A DNA stretch of 9,919 nt, taken from positions 1 to 9,919 of the forward strand of contig CATPAS010000145.1 in NCBI GenBank assembly GCA_955652075.1, read 5' to 3'. Position numbers and translations under genes: made by a program. Shown in pieces: positions 1-5,877 of this stretch. The stretch's first letter is position 1; each line of letters opens with the position of its first letter. Origin of the DNA: an uncultured Gaiellaceae bacterium (GTDB taxonomy: Bacteria; Actinomycetota; Thermoleophilia; Gaiellales; Gaiellaceae). The notes beneath the pieces are model-generated. The model searched no databases. It was not told the DNA's origin and was given only the letters and a program-made list of their open reading frames with translations.

Positions 1-36
1 GTCGGGACCGAGCAGTTGACGGGGACGGCGGTATGA
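1..36 (+). CDS. 3' end of an upstream gene, probably the partner permease (PotB-like)
   Basis: The first frame reads VGTEQLTGTAV and stops at TGA 34-36, overlapping the ATG of the next gene in an ATGA. Only 11 codons are visible, so the identity cannot be read from sequence. The overlap with a PotC-type permease is what one expects of the companion permease PotB, because polyamine ABC operons usually run ATPase-PotB-PotC or PotA-PotB-PotC-PotD. The product name is inference from context only; the reading frame itself is supported by the in-phase stop at a typical coupling junction. Confidence 0.5.
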   Translation, partial: VGTEQLTGTAV

Positions 37-884
37 GCACCGTCGCGCTGCCTACGCAGTCGACGCGTGACGGCCTCTCGGCGACATGGACGTTCGTCCG
101 CCACCACGTCCTGACGCTCTACTCATTTCTGTTTTTCGCCTATCTGCTCATTCCGATCGCGATCGTGATCGCGTTCTCCTTCAACCATCCCACGGGCAAG
201 TTCAACTACACGTGGCAGGGATTCACCTGGGACAACTGGAGATACTGGGACGGCGTCCCGGGAATCCGCAGCGCGGTTTTCCTCTCCCTCGAAATCGCGT
301 TGCTCGCGAGCCTCGTGGCGACGGTCTTGGGAACACTGATCGCGCTCGCGCTCGTCCGCTACGGCTTCCGCGGACGCGGCGCCACCAACATTCTGATCTT
401 CCTGCCGCTTTCGACGCCGGAGATCGTGCTCGGCGCGTCGCTCCTCACCCTGTTTTTGAACTTCAACGTCGTCTTTGGCTTCTGGACGATCCTCATCGCG
501 CACGTCATGTTCTGCATCAGCTTCGCAGTCGTCACCGTTAAGGCACGCTTAATCGGTTTCGATCGCCACCTGGAGGAGGCGGCGATGGATCTCGGCGCGA
601 ACGAGTGGGCGACCTTCCGCAAGGTAACGCTGCCTCTCATCGCCCCTGCGATCCTGGCTGCGACGCTCCTCTGCTTCGCGATCTCGATCGACGATTTTGT
701 GGTGACGTATTTCAACGCCGGGTCGTCGACGACGTTCCCCTTGTTCGTCTGGGGCGCTGCGCGCGTCGGCGCACCGCCGCAGGTGAACGTGATCGGGACG
801 GCGATCTTCGGGGTGGCGGTGATCGGGATGGTGGCCAATGTGCTGATCCAGATGCGGCGGGAACGATCGATCGCAAAGGCTTGA
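33..884 (+). CDS. potC: Polyamine-type ABC transporter permease (PotC-like)
   Basis: This 283-residue inner-membrane permease belongs to the spermidine/putrescine (PotC) branch of the binding-protein-dependent transport permeases, and would pair with a second permease and an ATPase to import polyamines or a related cation. Hydrophobic segments lie near residues 28-50, 80-107, 117-145, 150-170, 203-220 and 253-273, which fits six helices. The cytoplasmic EAA loop that docks on the ATPase is clear at about 181-201 (EEAAMDLGAN, then the TLPL stretch). The DDFVV sequence after it, at 220-224, is typical of PotC. The length is normal. The ATG overlaps the upstream stop, and GGGGA at 21-25 is a plausible ribosome site. 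The next gene, an FAD amine-oxidase-like enzyme, starts on this gene's stop codon. The substrate is inferred from family and neighbour; other small amines are possible. Confidence 0.88.
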   Translation: MSTVALPTQSTRDGLSATWTFVRHHVLTLYSFLFFAYLLIPIAIVIAFSFNHPTGKFNYTWQGFTWDNWRYWDGVPGIRSAVFLSLEIALLASLVATVLGTLIALALVRYGFRGRGATNILIFLPLSTPEIVLGASLLTLFLNFNVVFGFWTILIAHVMFCISFAVVTVKARLIGFDRHLEEAAMDLGANEWATFRKVTLPLIAPAILAATLLCFAISIDDFVVTYFNAGSSTTFPLFVWGAARVGAPPQVNVIGTAIFGVAVIGMVANVLIQMRRERSIAKA

Positions 885-2272
885 GCGTCAAGCCACGACT
901 CCCCCCGTGGTGGCTCGACGAAGCTGGGCCCCAAGCGGCGGCGCATGAACTGGAAGGCGACACCATTGCCGACGTCTGCATCGTCGGTGGCGGCTACACG
1001 GGCCTTTGGACGGCGCTGGCGCTCAAAGAGCGCGACCCCTCGGTGAGGGTCGTGCTGGTGGAGGCGGAAACCTGCGGCGCCGGGCCGAGCGGGCGTAACG
1101 GCGGGTTTCTGCACGGTTACTGGGCCGGGCTCGCCGATCTGCTGGCACTGCTCGGACGGGAGCGTGCCGTACAGCTCGCGCGTACAGCGGAGCGGATCGT
1201 GCCCGCGGTGCGCACGTTCTGCGAGTCGCGCGGGGAGGACGTCTGGCTGCGCGAGTCGGGGATGCTGATGGTCTCCGCAGCCCGGGCGCAGGACGATGTC
1301 GTCGACTGTGCAGTCGCTGCCGCCGCTGAAGTGGGCGCGGCCGAGCAAGCGGTGCTGCTCGACGCGAACGGCGTTGCCGACCGAATCCGCTCGCCCGTCT
1401 TTCGCCGCGGTGTGTACTTCGCCGACGGCGCGACCGTGCAGCCGGCACGGCTCGTGCACGCACTGCGCCGCGCGGCGGTGGACGCAGGGGTAGAGCTGTA
1501 CGAGCACACGCCCGCGCTCCGGATCCGCGCCGGAAGCGTTGCGACGCCGCGCGGGAGCGTTCGCGCCCCGGAGATCGTCGTCGCGGTCAACGCCGCCGCG
1601 ACCGGGTGGCGACCGGTTTCACGCCACGTGACGAACTTCGGCTCGTACGTCGTCCTGACGGAGCCCGTTCCGCACCTTCTGGAGGAGATCGGCTGGACCG
1701 GCGGCGAGGCGGTCCTCGATGGACGCATGTTCCTGCACTACTTCCGGACGACTGCGGACGGGCGTGTGCTGATGGGCAGCGGCTCCGGCCCGATCGGATT
1801 TCGCGGCCGGGTGGATGGGCGCTTCACAGGAGACGACGCGACTGCGGCCCGGGCAGAGCACGGTCTCCGCCGCCTCTTGCCTGGCCTCGCCAATGCGCGG
1901 ATCGAGCGCGCGTGGGGAGGGCCGATCGACGTCTCCGCCGACCACCTCCCGTTCTTCGGGACGGTGAAGGGCAAGCGGATCCACTACGGCGTCGGGTACT
2001 CCGGGCACGGCGTCGGCCCGACGTGGCTCGGCGGTCAGATCCTCGCGTCGCTCGTGCTGCGGCGCGACGACGAGTGGACGGCGCTGCCACTCGCCTCGCG
2101 CAAGGTGGCGTCCCTGCCCCCAGAACCGTTGAAGCACCTCGGCGGCGCGCTCGTGCGGTCGGCAATCCTGGCCTGCGAGCGTGCGGACGAGGAGGACCGC
2201 CGCGCGCCCTTGCCGGCTCGAGTGGGCGCTGCGTTACCGCGCCTGTTCGGAATGGAGATCGGAACCCGCTAG
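881..2272 (+). CDS. FAD-dependent oxidoreductase, DAO family (PuuB-like amine oxidase)
   Basis: This 463-residue flavoenzyme belongs to the D-amino-acid oxidase fold family. The dinucleotide-binding motif VGGGYTG is at residues 35-41, after a short N-terminal arm (PPWW at 8-11) seen in such oxidases. The FAD-contacting stretch SGRNGG is at 70-75, and the C-terminal flavin signature GYSGHGVG is at 372-379. These are the marks of gamma-glutamylputrescine oxidase (PuuB) and related amine oxidases, which release an aldehyde, ammonia and hydrogen peroxide. The start is set at TTG 881, which overlaps the potC stop as TTGA. No in-frame ATG or GTG lies between it and the FAD motif, and an upstream extension would run inside potC. 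Its coupling to a polyamine permease suggests it oxidises the imported amine. Glycine or sarcosine oxidase activity cannot be excluded. Confidence 0.85.
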   Translation: MSVKPRLPPWWLDEAGPQAAAHELEGDTIADVCIVGGGYTGLWTALALKERDPSVRVVLVEAETCGAGPSGRNGGFLHGYWAGLADLLALLGRERAVQLARTAERIVPAVRTFCESRGEDVWLRESGMLMVSAARAQDDVVDCAVAAAAEVGAAEQAVLLDANGVADRIRSPVFRRGVYFADGATVQPARLVHALRRAAVDAGVELYEHTPALRIRAGSVATPRGSVRAPEIVVAVNAAATGWRPVSRHVTNFGSYVVLTEPVPHLLEEIGWTGGEAVLDGRMFLHYFRTTADGRVLMGSGSGPIGFRGRVDGRFTGDDATAARAEHGLRRLLPGLANARIERAWGGPIDVSADHLPFFGTVKGKRIHYGVGYSGHGVGPTWLGGQILASLVLRRDDEWTALPLASRKVASLPPEPLKHLGGALVRSAILACERADEEDRRAPLPARVGAALPRLFGMEIGTR

Positions 2273-2276
2273 CCGG

Positions 2277-2546
2277 TCAGGTGTTGTTGCTGCTCTTGAT
2301 CCCGGCTGGGCAGCGCCAGTACTCGCGTTTCCCGACGAGACCCACCGACTTGCAGCCGTACCTGCTGAGATCGGGCGAGCCCTCGAGCTTGCCGGGATCG
2401 CACGCTTCCCAGGCGCCGGCCTGGCCTTTCGGTGCGGCGACGGCATGACAGACGCCGGTCAGACCCACATGGCGCAGGACGCGGCCGTCCTTGATGACCA
2501 GCATCAGGGCGAAGATCAACGCCGCTCCCACGAGTACGCCTCGCAT
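2277..2546 (-). CDS. Small membrane-anchored four-cysteine protein, unknown function
   Basis: This is an 89-residue protein that I do not recognise from any characterised family. Residues 3-18 form one hydrophobic segment after Met-Arg, so it is either an uncleaved N-terminal anchor or a signal peptide; lysine 19 and aspartate 20 end it. The remaining 70 residues look extracytoplasmic and hold four cysteines, C33, C49, C65 and C79, spaced almost evenly (16, 16 and 14), consistent with two disulfides. The second half has a compact Trp/Tyr/Cys core around YWRCP at 76-80. The gene lies 38 bases downstream of the HMG-CoA reductase-like gene on the same strand and is probably cotranscribed. The ATG at 2546 is the only start in frame after that gene ends, yet no Shine-Dalgarno sequence precedes it. 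Its stop is 4 bases from the convergent oxidoreductase stop. Confidence 0.7.
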   Translation of the reverse strand: MRGVLVGAALIFALMLVIKDGRVLRHVGLTGVCHAVAAPKGQAGAWEACDPGKLEGSPDLSRYGCKSVGLVGKREYWRCPAGIKSSNNT

Positions 2547-2584
2547 GTGGTGAATATCGGCATTTGAGGCATCTGCCTCAAGGC

Positions 2585-3802
2585 TCAGGAAGAGCGCAGG
2601 CCGCCCCGTTCGTGGTGCGCGCGGAAGAAGTTCTCTGAGCCGGCGGTCGCCATTGCCGCACTGGCCGAGATCTCGAGCGCCAGTGTTGCGGCCGCAACTA
2701 TCTGCGCGAAGCGGTACACCTTGCCGACGCCGGCGCAATCCATCAGCTCGAGCCACGTGTGCGCGTACGGGAAGATCGTCCCGCCGCCAACGGTGCCGAC
2801 TTCGAGCCCCGGCAGGCGTAGCCCGCAGTGGAGGCCGCCGTCGACGCGGCGTGCCGTGCCGTGGGCCATCGAGCTCGTACCGACCATGCCGAGGTCCTGG
2901 CCGGTGGCCGCGAAGATCGCGGCGATCGCCGACGCCGGCGTGAACGCGACCGATTGCATGCCCGACGCGACGGCGCCATGCGTCCCGGCGAACGAGAGCT
3001 CGAGCAGGTCGTCCACCGTCGTGCGAAGGACCCGGCGCACCGCCTCTTCGGTCAGCGTCGCCTCCACGAGGACGGTCTTCCCATGCCCGCCTCGCTCGAA
3101 GTAGCGGTGGGACGGCTTCTTGTCCCCGCCCATGTTCGCCTCGAGGATGGCACGTTCCGGCTTGACCGGAGCATGCTCCATCACATAGCCCGTGTTCAGC
3201 GCGTACGCGTTGCGGGTCATCATGTTCGGCCCGCACGCGTCGCCGGTTGTAAACGTCCACATGACGTGACACATCGGACCGATGACGTGCGTCTCGACCT
3301 CGCGCAAGCGCGCGAACGTGGAGATCCAGTCTTCGTTGCGCTCCGCCAGCCAACGGCGCATCTCCGCAACGTGCGCATCGAGGAAGCGGGCGAGCTGGAC
3401 GGCCTCCTCGGTGGACTTGAAGACGAAGCAGGATGCTCTGGTCATTCGGTCCGCGAGCACGTACGTTCTGAAGCCGCCGGACTCGTCTGCCGCCCGGGCG
3501 CCGCGATAGAGCGAGCCCGACAGGCCGCCCTCCGTGTGCGCGAGCGGTACGAAGACCTCATCCTGTTTGCGACCCGTCTCGGTGACCCTTCCGAAGGGCT
3601 CCTCGAGCTCGTACTCGCCGAGCTCGATCGCCAGGGGTCCGACGACGGACACGGGAATGACCGCCGCGCCGGTGAGCATCTCCTGGGCGCTTACGAACGG
3701 AGCAAGGTCGATTCGCGTCACGCCGTCAGCGAGTCCAAGCGCCTTCTGGCGCGCCTCGATCGACTCCTGGTCGTTCTTCCTCGGCCACCTCCTCAGCTCC
3801 AT
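2585..3802 (-). CDS. HMG-CoA reductase-like protein, soluble, divergent
   Basis: This 405-residue protein has the hydroxymethylglutaryl-CoA reductase fold, which reduces HMG-CoA to mevalonate with NAD(P)H. All four catalytic positions can be aligned: Glu91 (HTEGG), Lys228 (DKKP), Asp303 (ATGQD) and His396 (RAHHERG near the C-terminus). The family stretch LEVGTVGGGT is intact at 333-342. It lacks the membrane anchor of eukaryotic enzymes. It departs from the consensus where the dimer motif ENVIG should be (EMLTGAAVIP at 41-50) and in the cofactor loop (GDACGPNMM at 187-195 instead of GDAMGMNM). The start is ATG 3802, giving MELRRWPRK; a longer in-frame extension would run into the divergent gene. 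No Shine-Dalgarno sequence precedes the ATG. It leads a probable two-gene operon with the four-cysteine protein. A true mevalonate role is likely but not proven. Confidence 0.85.
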   Translation of the reverse strand: MELRRWPRKNDQESIEARQKALGLADGVTRIDLAPFVSAQEMLTGAAVIPVSVVGPLAIELGEYELEEPFGRVTETGRKQDEVFVPLAHTEGGLSGSLYRGARAADESGGFRTYVLADRMTRASCFVFKSTEEAVQLARFLDAHVAEMRRWLAERNEDWISTFARLREVETHVIGPMCHVMWTFTTGDACGPNMMTRNAYALNTGYVMEHAPVKPERAILEANMGGDKKPSHRYFERGGHGKTVLVEATLTEEAVRRVLRTTVDDLLELSFAGTHGAVASGMQSVAFTPASAIAAIFAATGQDLGMVGTSSMAHGTARRVDGGLHCGLRLPGLEVGTVGGGTIFPYAHTWLELMDCAGVGKVYRFAQIVAAATLALEISASAAMATAGSENFFRAHHERGGLRSS

Positions 3803-3809
3803 GAACGAA

Positions 3810-3815
3810 AGCTTA
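3810..3815 (-). promoter_or_regulatory. Candidate -10 element for the HMG-CoA reductase-like gene
   Basis: On the minus strand the hexamer TAAGCT fits the TAnnnT pattern and ends 7 bases before the ATG. Transcription would therefore start at or next to the start codon. This agrees with the absence of a Shine-Dalgarno sequence. No good -35 hexamer is visible, so this is a weak call. Confidence 0.33.
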
Positions 3816-3819
3816 CGGG

Positions 3820-3825
3820 GATAAT
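3820..3825 (+). promoter_or_regulatory. Candidate -10 element for the diiron protein gene
   Basis: GATAAT is one base from the consensus TATAAT and ends 9 bases before the ATG at 3835, so the transcript would have almost no leader. No ribosome-binding sequence lies at a useful distance from this ATG, which supports leaderless translation as is common in actinobacteria. It sits only 4 bases from the opposing candidate -10 element, inside a 32-base divergent gap. No convincing -35 is seen. Confidence 0.38.
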
Positions 3826-3834
3826 GCTCTCCCA

Positions 3835-4650
3835 ATGGCAACAGGCCAGCTGATCGAGATGAAGGACGAAGGCCGCGAGGCCTTCGCTGACGTTCTCCGT
3901 TTCTACGAGCTCGCGAAACGCCGGGAGTGGCAGGTACGCGATCTCCCTTGGGGTGAGCTGCCGCCGATTCCCGAGGCAAAGGGCTCCCCGCAGAGTCAGG
4001 CGCGGCGCCGGGACATGTGGCGCTCGGTTCTGACACAGCAGCTCCAGGCGGACATGCTCGCGTGCGACATGGCGTCGCAGCTCCTCAACATGGCGCCTGA
4101 CGTCGAGGCGAAGCTCTACTACTCGACGATGGTGCAGGACGAGTCGCGTCACACCGAGGCGTGGCTCAAGCTGGTGATCGAGGCCGGCGGCACCGCCGAG
4201 CGCGATCCGCATCTCGACAAGCTCGCACAGACGACGCTCCAAGCGGACACGCTCGAGGAGAAGGTCTTCCTGATGCAGGTCTTCTACGAGCGGCTGATCA
4301 TCTCGAGGTTTCGTCTCATCGCGCGCTCGTCGCGCGGCACGGTGCTCGAGGAGCTCTGCGGCCGGCTCGCCACGGACGACGGGATTCATCACGGCGCCGG
4401 CATGGCGTACGAGCGGGTGCTCCTGCAGAACCTCTCCAAGAAGATGAACAAGAAGCTCGTCGACGCGGCCAACCGGCTATTGCCCGTCTTCGCCGCCCAT
4501 GCGTTGTGGCGGCCGCAGGAGCGCGCCTGGATCGGGCAGGCCATGGAGTCACGCGACGTCGCGCGACTGCGCGAAGACCTCGAGCTCGGCGTCCGGCTGG
4601 CCGAGTCGCTCGGCCTGGACGTCAGCGGCGTCGACCTGACGATTCCGTAG
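3835..4650 (+). CDS. Ferritin-like diiron protein (R2/diiron oxygenase superfamily)
   Basis: This 271-residue, mostly helical protein has a ferritin-like four-helix bundle. The apparent metal ligands are Asp73, Glu103-x-x-His106 (DESRHTEAW), Glu152 (FYERL) and Asp182-x-x-His185 (DDGIHH). The two halves have equal spacing, with 30 residues from 73 to 103 and 30 from 152 to 182, close to that of ribonucleotide reductase R2 and of diiron oxygenases. Two positions are Asp; the first is Asp in classical R2, while Asp in the second EXXH is less usual. It is shorter than a true R2 and I see no radical-transfer C-terminus, so an oxidase or oxygenase role is more likely than nucleotide reduction. The substrate is unknown. 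The gene is divergent from the HMG-CoA reductase-like gene, and folD begins one base after its stop, suggesting cotranscription. Confidence 0.72.
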   Translation: MATGQLIEMKDEGREAFADVLRFYELAKRREWQVRDLPWGELPPIPEAKGSPQSQARRRDMWRSVLTQQLQADMLACDMASQLLNMAPDVEAKLYYSTMVQDESRHTEAWLKLVIEAGGTAERDPHLDKLAQTTLQADTLEEKVFLMQVFYERLIISRFRLIARSSRGTVLEELCGRLATDDGIHHGAGMAYERVLLQNLSKKMNKKLVDAANRLLPVFAAHALWRPQERAWIGQAMESRDVARLREDLELGVRLAESLGLDVSGVDLTIP

Positions 4651-4651
4651 C

Positions 4652-5509
4652 GTGCCGAGCGCGACCCTGATGGACGGTACCGGGCTGGCGGCACGGCTGC
4701 GTCAGGAGATAAAGGAGGACGTGGCGGAGCTCGGCCAGGTCGGCCTGGCGACGGTGCTCGTCGGCGAGGACCCTGCCTCGGAGATCTACATCCGGCTCAA
4801 GCACAAGGCCTCGGAAGAGGCCGGTATCGAGGCGCTCGACCACCGGTTGCCGGCGACGACGCCAGAAGACGAGCTGGCGGAGCTCGTCGAGGCGCTGAAC
4901 GAGGACGACTCGGTGGACGCCATCCTCGTGCAGACGCCGCTGCCCGAGCACATCGATGAGGCGCGCATCATGAGGGCGATCGATCCGATCAAGGACGTCG
5001 ACGGTCTCCATCCGTTCAGCGCCGGCCAGCTCTATCTCGGCCGTCAGACGCTGGTGCCGGCGACGCCGCTCGGAGTGATGCACCTGCTCGAGGAATATGG
5101 GATTCCGATCGCCGGTCAGCGCGCCGTCGTGGTCGGCCGCAGTGCGCTGGTCGGCAAGCCGCTCGCGCTCCTGCTGCTCCAGGCGAACGCGACCGTCACG
5201 ATCTGCCATTCCCGCACCGACGACCTGGCGCGCCACACGCTCGAGGCCGAAATCCTCGTCGCCGCCGTCGGCAGCCCGGGGCTCGTCATCGCCGCCATGG
5301 TCAAGCAGGGCTCGACGGTGATCGACGTCGGCATCACGCGCACCGACGCCGGAGTGAGGGGGGACGTCGAAGCGGACGTGGCCGACGTCGCGGCGTACCT
5401 CACGCCCGTCCCCGGCGGCGTGGGACCGATGACGATCACGGCTCTGCTCGGGAACGCCGTTCGGGCGGCTCGCTACCGACGCGGGAAGCTTGCGTTCCCC
5501 CGCATCTGA
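4652..5509 (+). CDS. folD: Methylenetetrahydrofolate dehydrogenase/cyclohydrolase FolD
   Basis: This 285-residue bifunctional cytosolic enzyme interconverts 5,10-methylene-, methenyl- and 10-formyl-tetrahydrofolate using NADP. The active-site residues Tyr46, Lys50, Gln94 and Asp117 occur in VGEDPASEIYIRLK, ILVQTPLP and KDVDGLHP, each four positions before the E. coli numbering. The Rossmann stretch VVVGRSALVGKP is at 159-170, and the family C-terminal signature TPVPGGVGPMT is at 251-261. Small departures from consensus are QTPLP for QLPLP and PATPLG for PCTPxG. The GTG at 4652 is chosen because it gives the usual short arm before the MDG of the first helix; an ATG at 4670 would trim it. The GTG follows the diiron gene stop by one base, without an obvious ribosome site, so coupled translation is likely. 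The next gene's promoter lies in its last codons. Confidence 0.95.
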   Translation: MPSATLMDGTGLAARLRQEIKEDVAELGQVGLATVLVGEDPASEIYIRLKHKASEEAGIEALDHRLPATTPEDELAELVEALNEDDSVDAILVQTPLPEHIDEARIMRAIDPIKDVDGLHPFSAGQLYLGRQTLVPATPLGVMHLLEEYGIPIAGQRAVVVGRSALVGKPLALLLLQANATVTICHSRTDDLARHTLEAEILVAAVGSPGLVIAAMVKQGSTVIDVGITRTDAGVRGDVEADVADVAAYLTPVPGGVGPMTITALLGNAVRAARYRRGKLAFPRI

Positions 5510-5517
5510 GTTACACT
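5490..5517 (+). promoter_or_regulatory. Housekeeping-type promoter for the cold-shock gene
   Basis: TTGCGT at 5490-5495 and TACACT at 5512-5517 are separated by 16 bases and match four of six consensus positions each. The promoter overlaps the end of folD. It predicts a start near 5524 and a leader of about 60 bases, consistent with a separately transcribed cold-shock gene that ends at its own terminator. Confidence 0.5.
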
Positions 5518-5535
5518 CCGCCCGCTGTATCAGTA

Positions 5536-5562
5536 GTGGCGGCTCGGTGCCCGGGCCGTCGC
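5536..5562 (+). promoter_or_regulatory. Leader hairpin upstream of the cold-shock gene ribosome site
   Basis: GTGGCGGC (5536-5543) pairs with GCCGTCGC (5555-5562) over 8 bases including two G-U pairs, with an 11-base loop containing part of the palindrome GCCCGGGC (5549-5556). It ends 8 bases before the Shine-Dalgarno sequence. Cold-shock mRNAs often carry structured leaders that control translation, but a regulatory role here is inference. Confidence 0.35.
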
Positions 5563-5570
5563 ATGTTTTG

Positions 5571-5578
5571 AAGGAGGA
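5571..5578 (+). promoter_or_regulatory. Strong Shine-Dalgarno sequence that sets the TTG start
   Basis: AAGGAGGA is a near-perfect match to the anti-Shine-Dalgarno sequence, 6 bases before TTG 5585. It decides the start of the cold-shock gene, which has no ATG or GTG at its N-terminus. It is one of the strongest ribosome sites in the window, consistent with a highly expressed protein. Confidence 0.85.
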
Positions 5579-5584
5579 AGTCGT

Positions 5585-5785
5585 TTGGCTCAGGGCACGG
5601 TGAAGTGGTTTTCGAACGAGAAGGGCTACGGATTCATCGAGCGTGAGGGTGGCGAGGACGTCTTCGTCCACTTCTCCGCCATCACGCAGGAGGGGTACAA
5701 GTCGCTGACCGAGGGTCAGCGAGTTGAGTTCGAGGTCGTGCAGGGCCCCAAGGGCGCTCAGGCCGCGAACGTCCAGCCTGTCTAG
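5585..5785 (+). CDS. Cold-shock domain protein (CspA family)
   Basis: This 66-residue single cold-shock domain is a five-stranded beta barrel that binds single-stranded RNA or DNA and acts as an RNA chaperone. It begins [12 protein letters not shown]1 is KGYGFI at residues 13-18 and RNP2 is VFVHF at 26-30, with the expected aromatic residues. The length is that of the minimal bacterial family. Translation starts at TTG after a very strong Shine-Dalgarno sequence. The gene has its own promoter within the end of folD and ends 24 bases before a perfect hairpin terminator, so it looks monocistronic. Which CspA paralogue it is, and whether it is cold-induced or constitutive, cannot be told from sequence. 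Confidence 0.95.
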   Translation: MAQGTVKWFSNEKGYGFIEREGGEDVFVHFSAITQEGYKSLTEGQRVEFEVVQGPKGAQAANVQPV

Positions 5786-5809
5786 CTTTCCTTTCGGAAC
5801 CAAATACCA

Positions 5810-5839
5810 GGGCCCCCGAAAGGGGGCCCTTTGTTTTTT
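5810..5839 (+). terminator. Intrinsic terminator of the cold-shock gene
   Basis: A perfect 8-base-pair G/C stem (GGGCCCCC 5810-5817 with GGGGGCCC 5822-5829) closes on a GAAA tetraloop of the GNRA class and is followed by TTTGTTTTTT at 5830-5839. The opposite strand lacks a T tract after the hairpin, so it should act only on plus-strand transcripts. Confidence 0.93.
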
Positions 5840-5860
5840 GCGGGGCCTGCGTCTGGATTT

Positions 5861-5867
5861 GGGAGGA
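5861..5867 (+). promoter_or_regulatory. Shine-Dalgarno sequence that sets the gatC start
   Basis: GGGAGGA lies 10 bases before ATG 5878 but only one base before an in-frame TTG at 5869, which is too close to be used. It therefore supports the ATG as the gatC start. Confidence 0.65.
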
Positions 5868-5877
5868 TTTGAGGTCG

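Noticed and set aside
605..880. Upstream extension of the FAD oxidoreductase frame
   Set aside because: It lies entirely within potC in another frame and reads as Arg/Asp-rich shadow. The family N-terminus begins just after TTG 881.
359..1507. Minus-strand frame of about 380 codons over potC and the oxidoreductase
   Set aside because: It spans the junction of two recognised plus-strand genes antisense to them and has no domain signature.
3803..4036. N-terminal extension of the HMG-CoA reductase-like frame
   Set aside because: It would run antisense through the start of the diiron gene. The extra residues are low-complexity Pro/Ser/Arg and do not resemble the family.
5810..5839. Bidirectional terminator
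   Set aside because: The hairpin is symmetric, but on the minus strand it is followed by TGGTATTTGG rather than a T tract, and no minus-strand gene ends there.
5869..5877. TTG start nine bases upstream for gatC
   Set aside because: It lies one base after the GGGAGGA ribosome site, too close for use, and the ATG at 5878 gives the usual GatC N-terminus.
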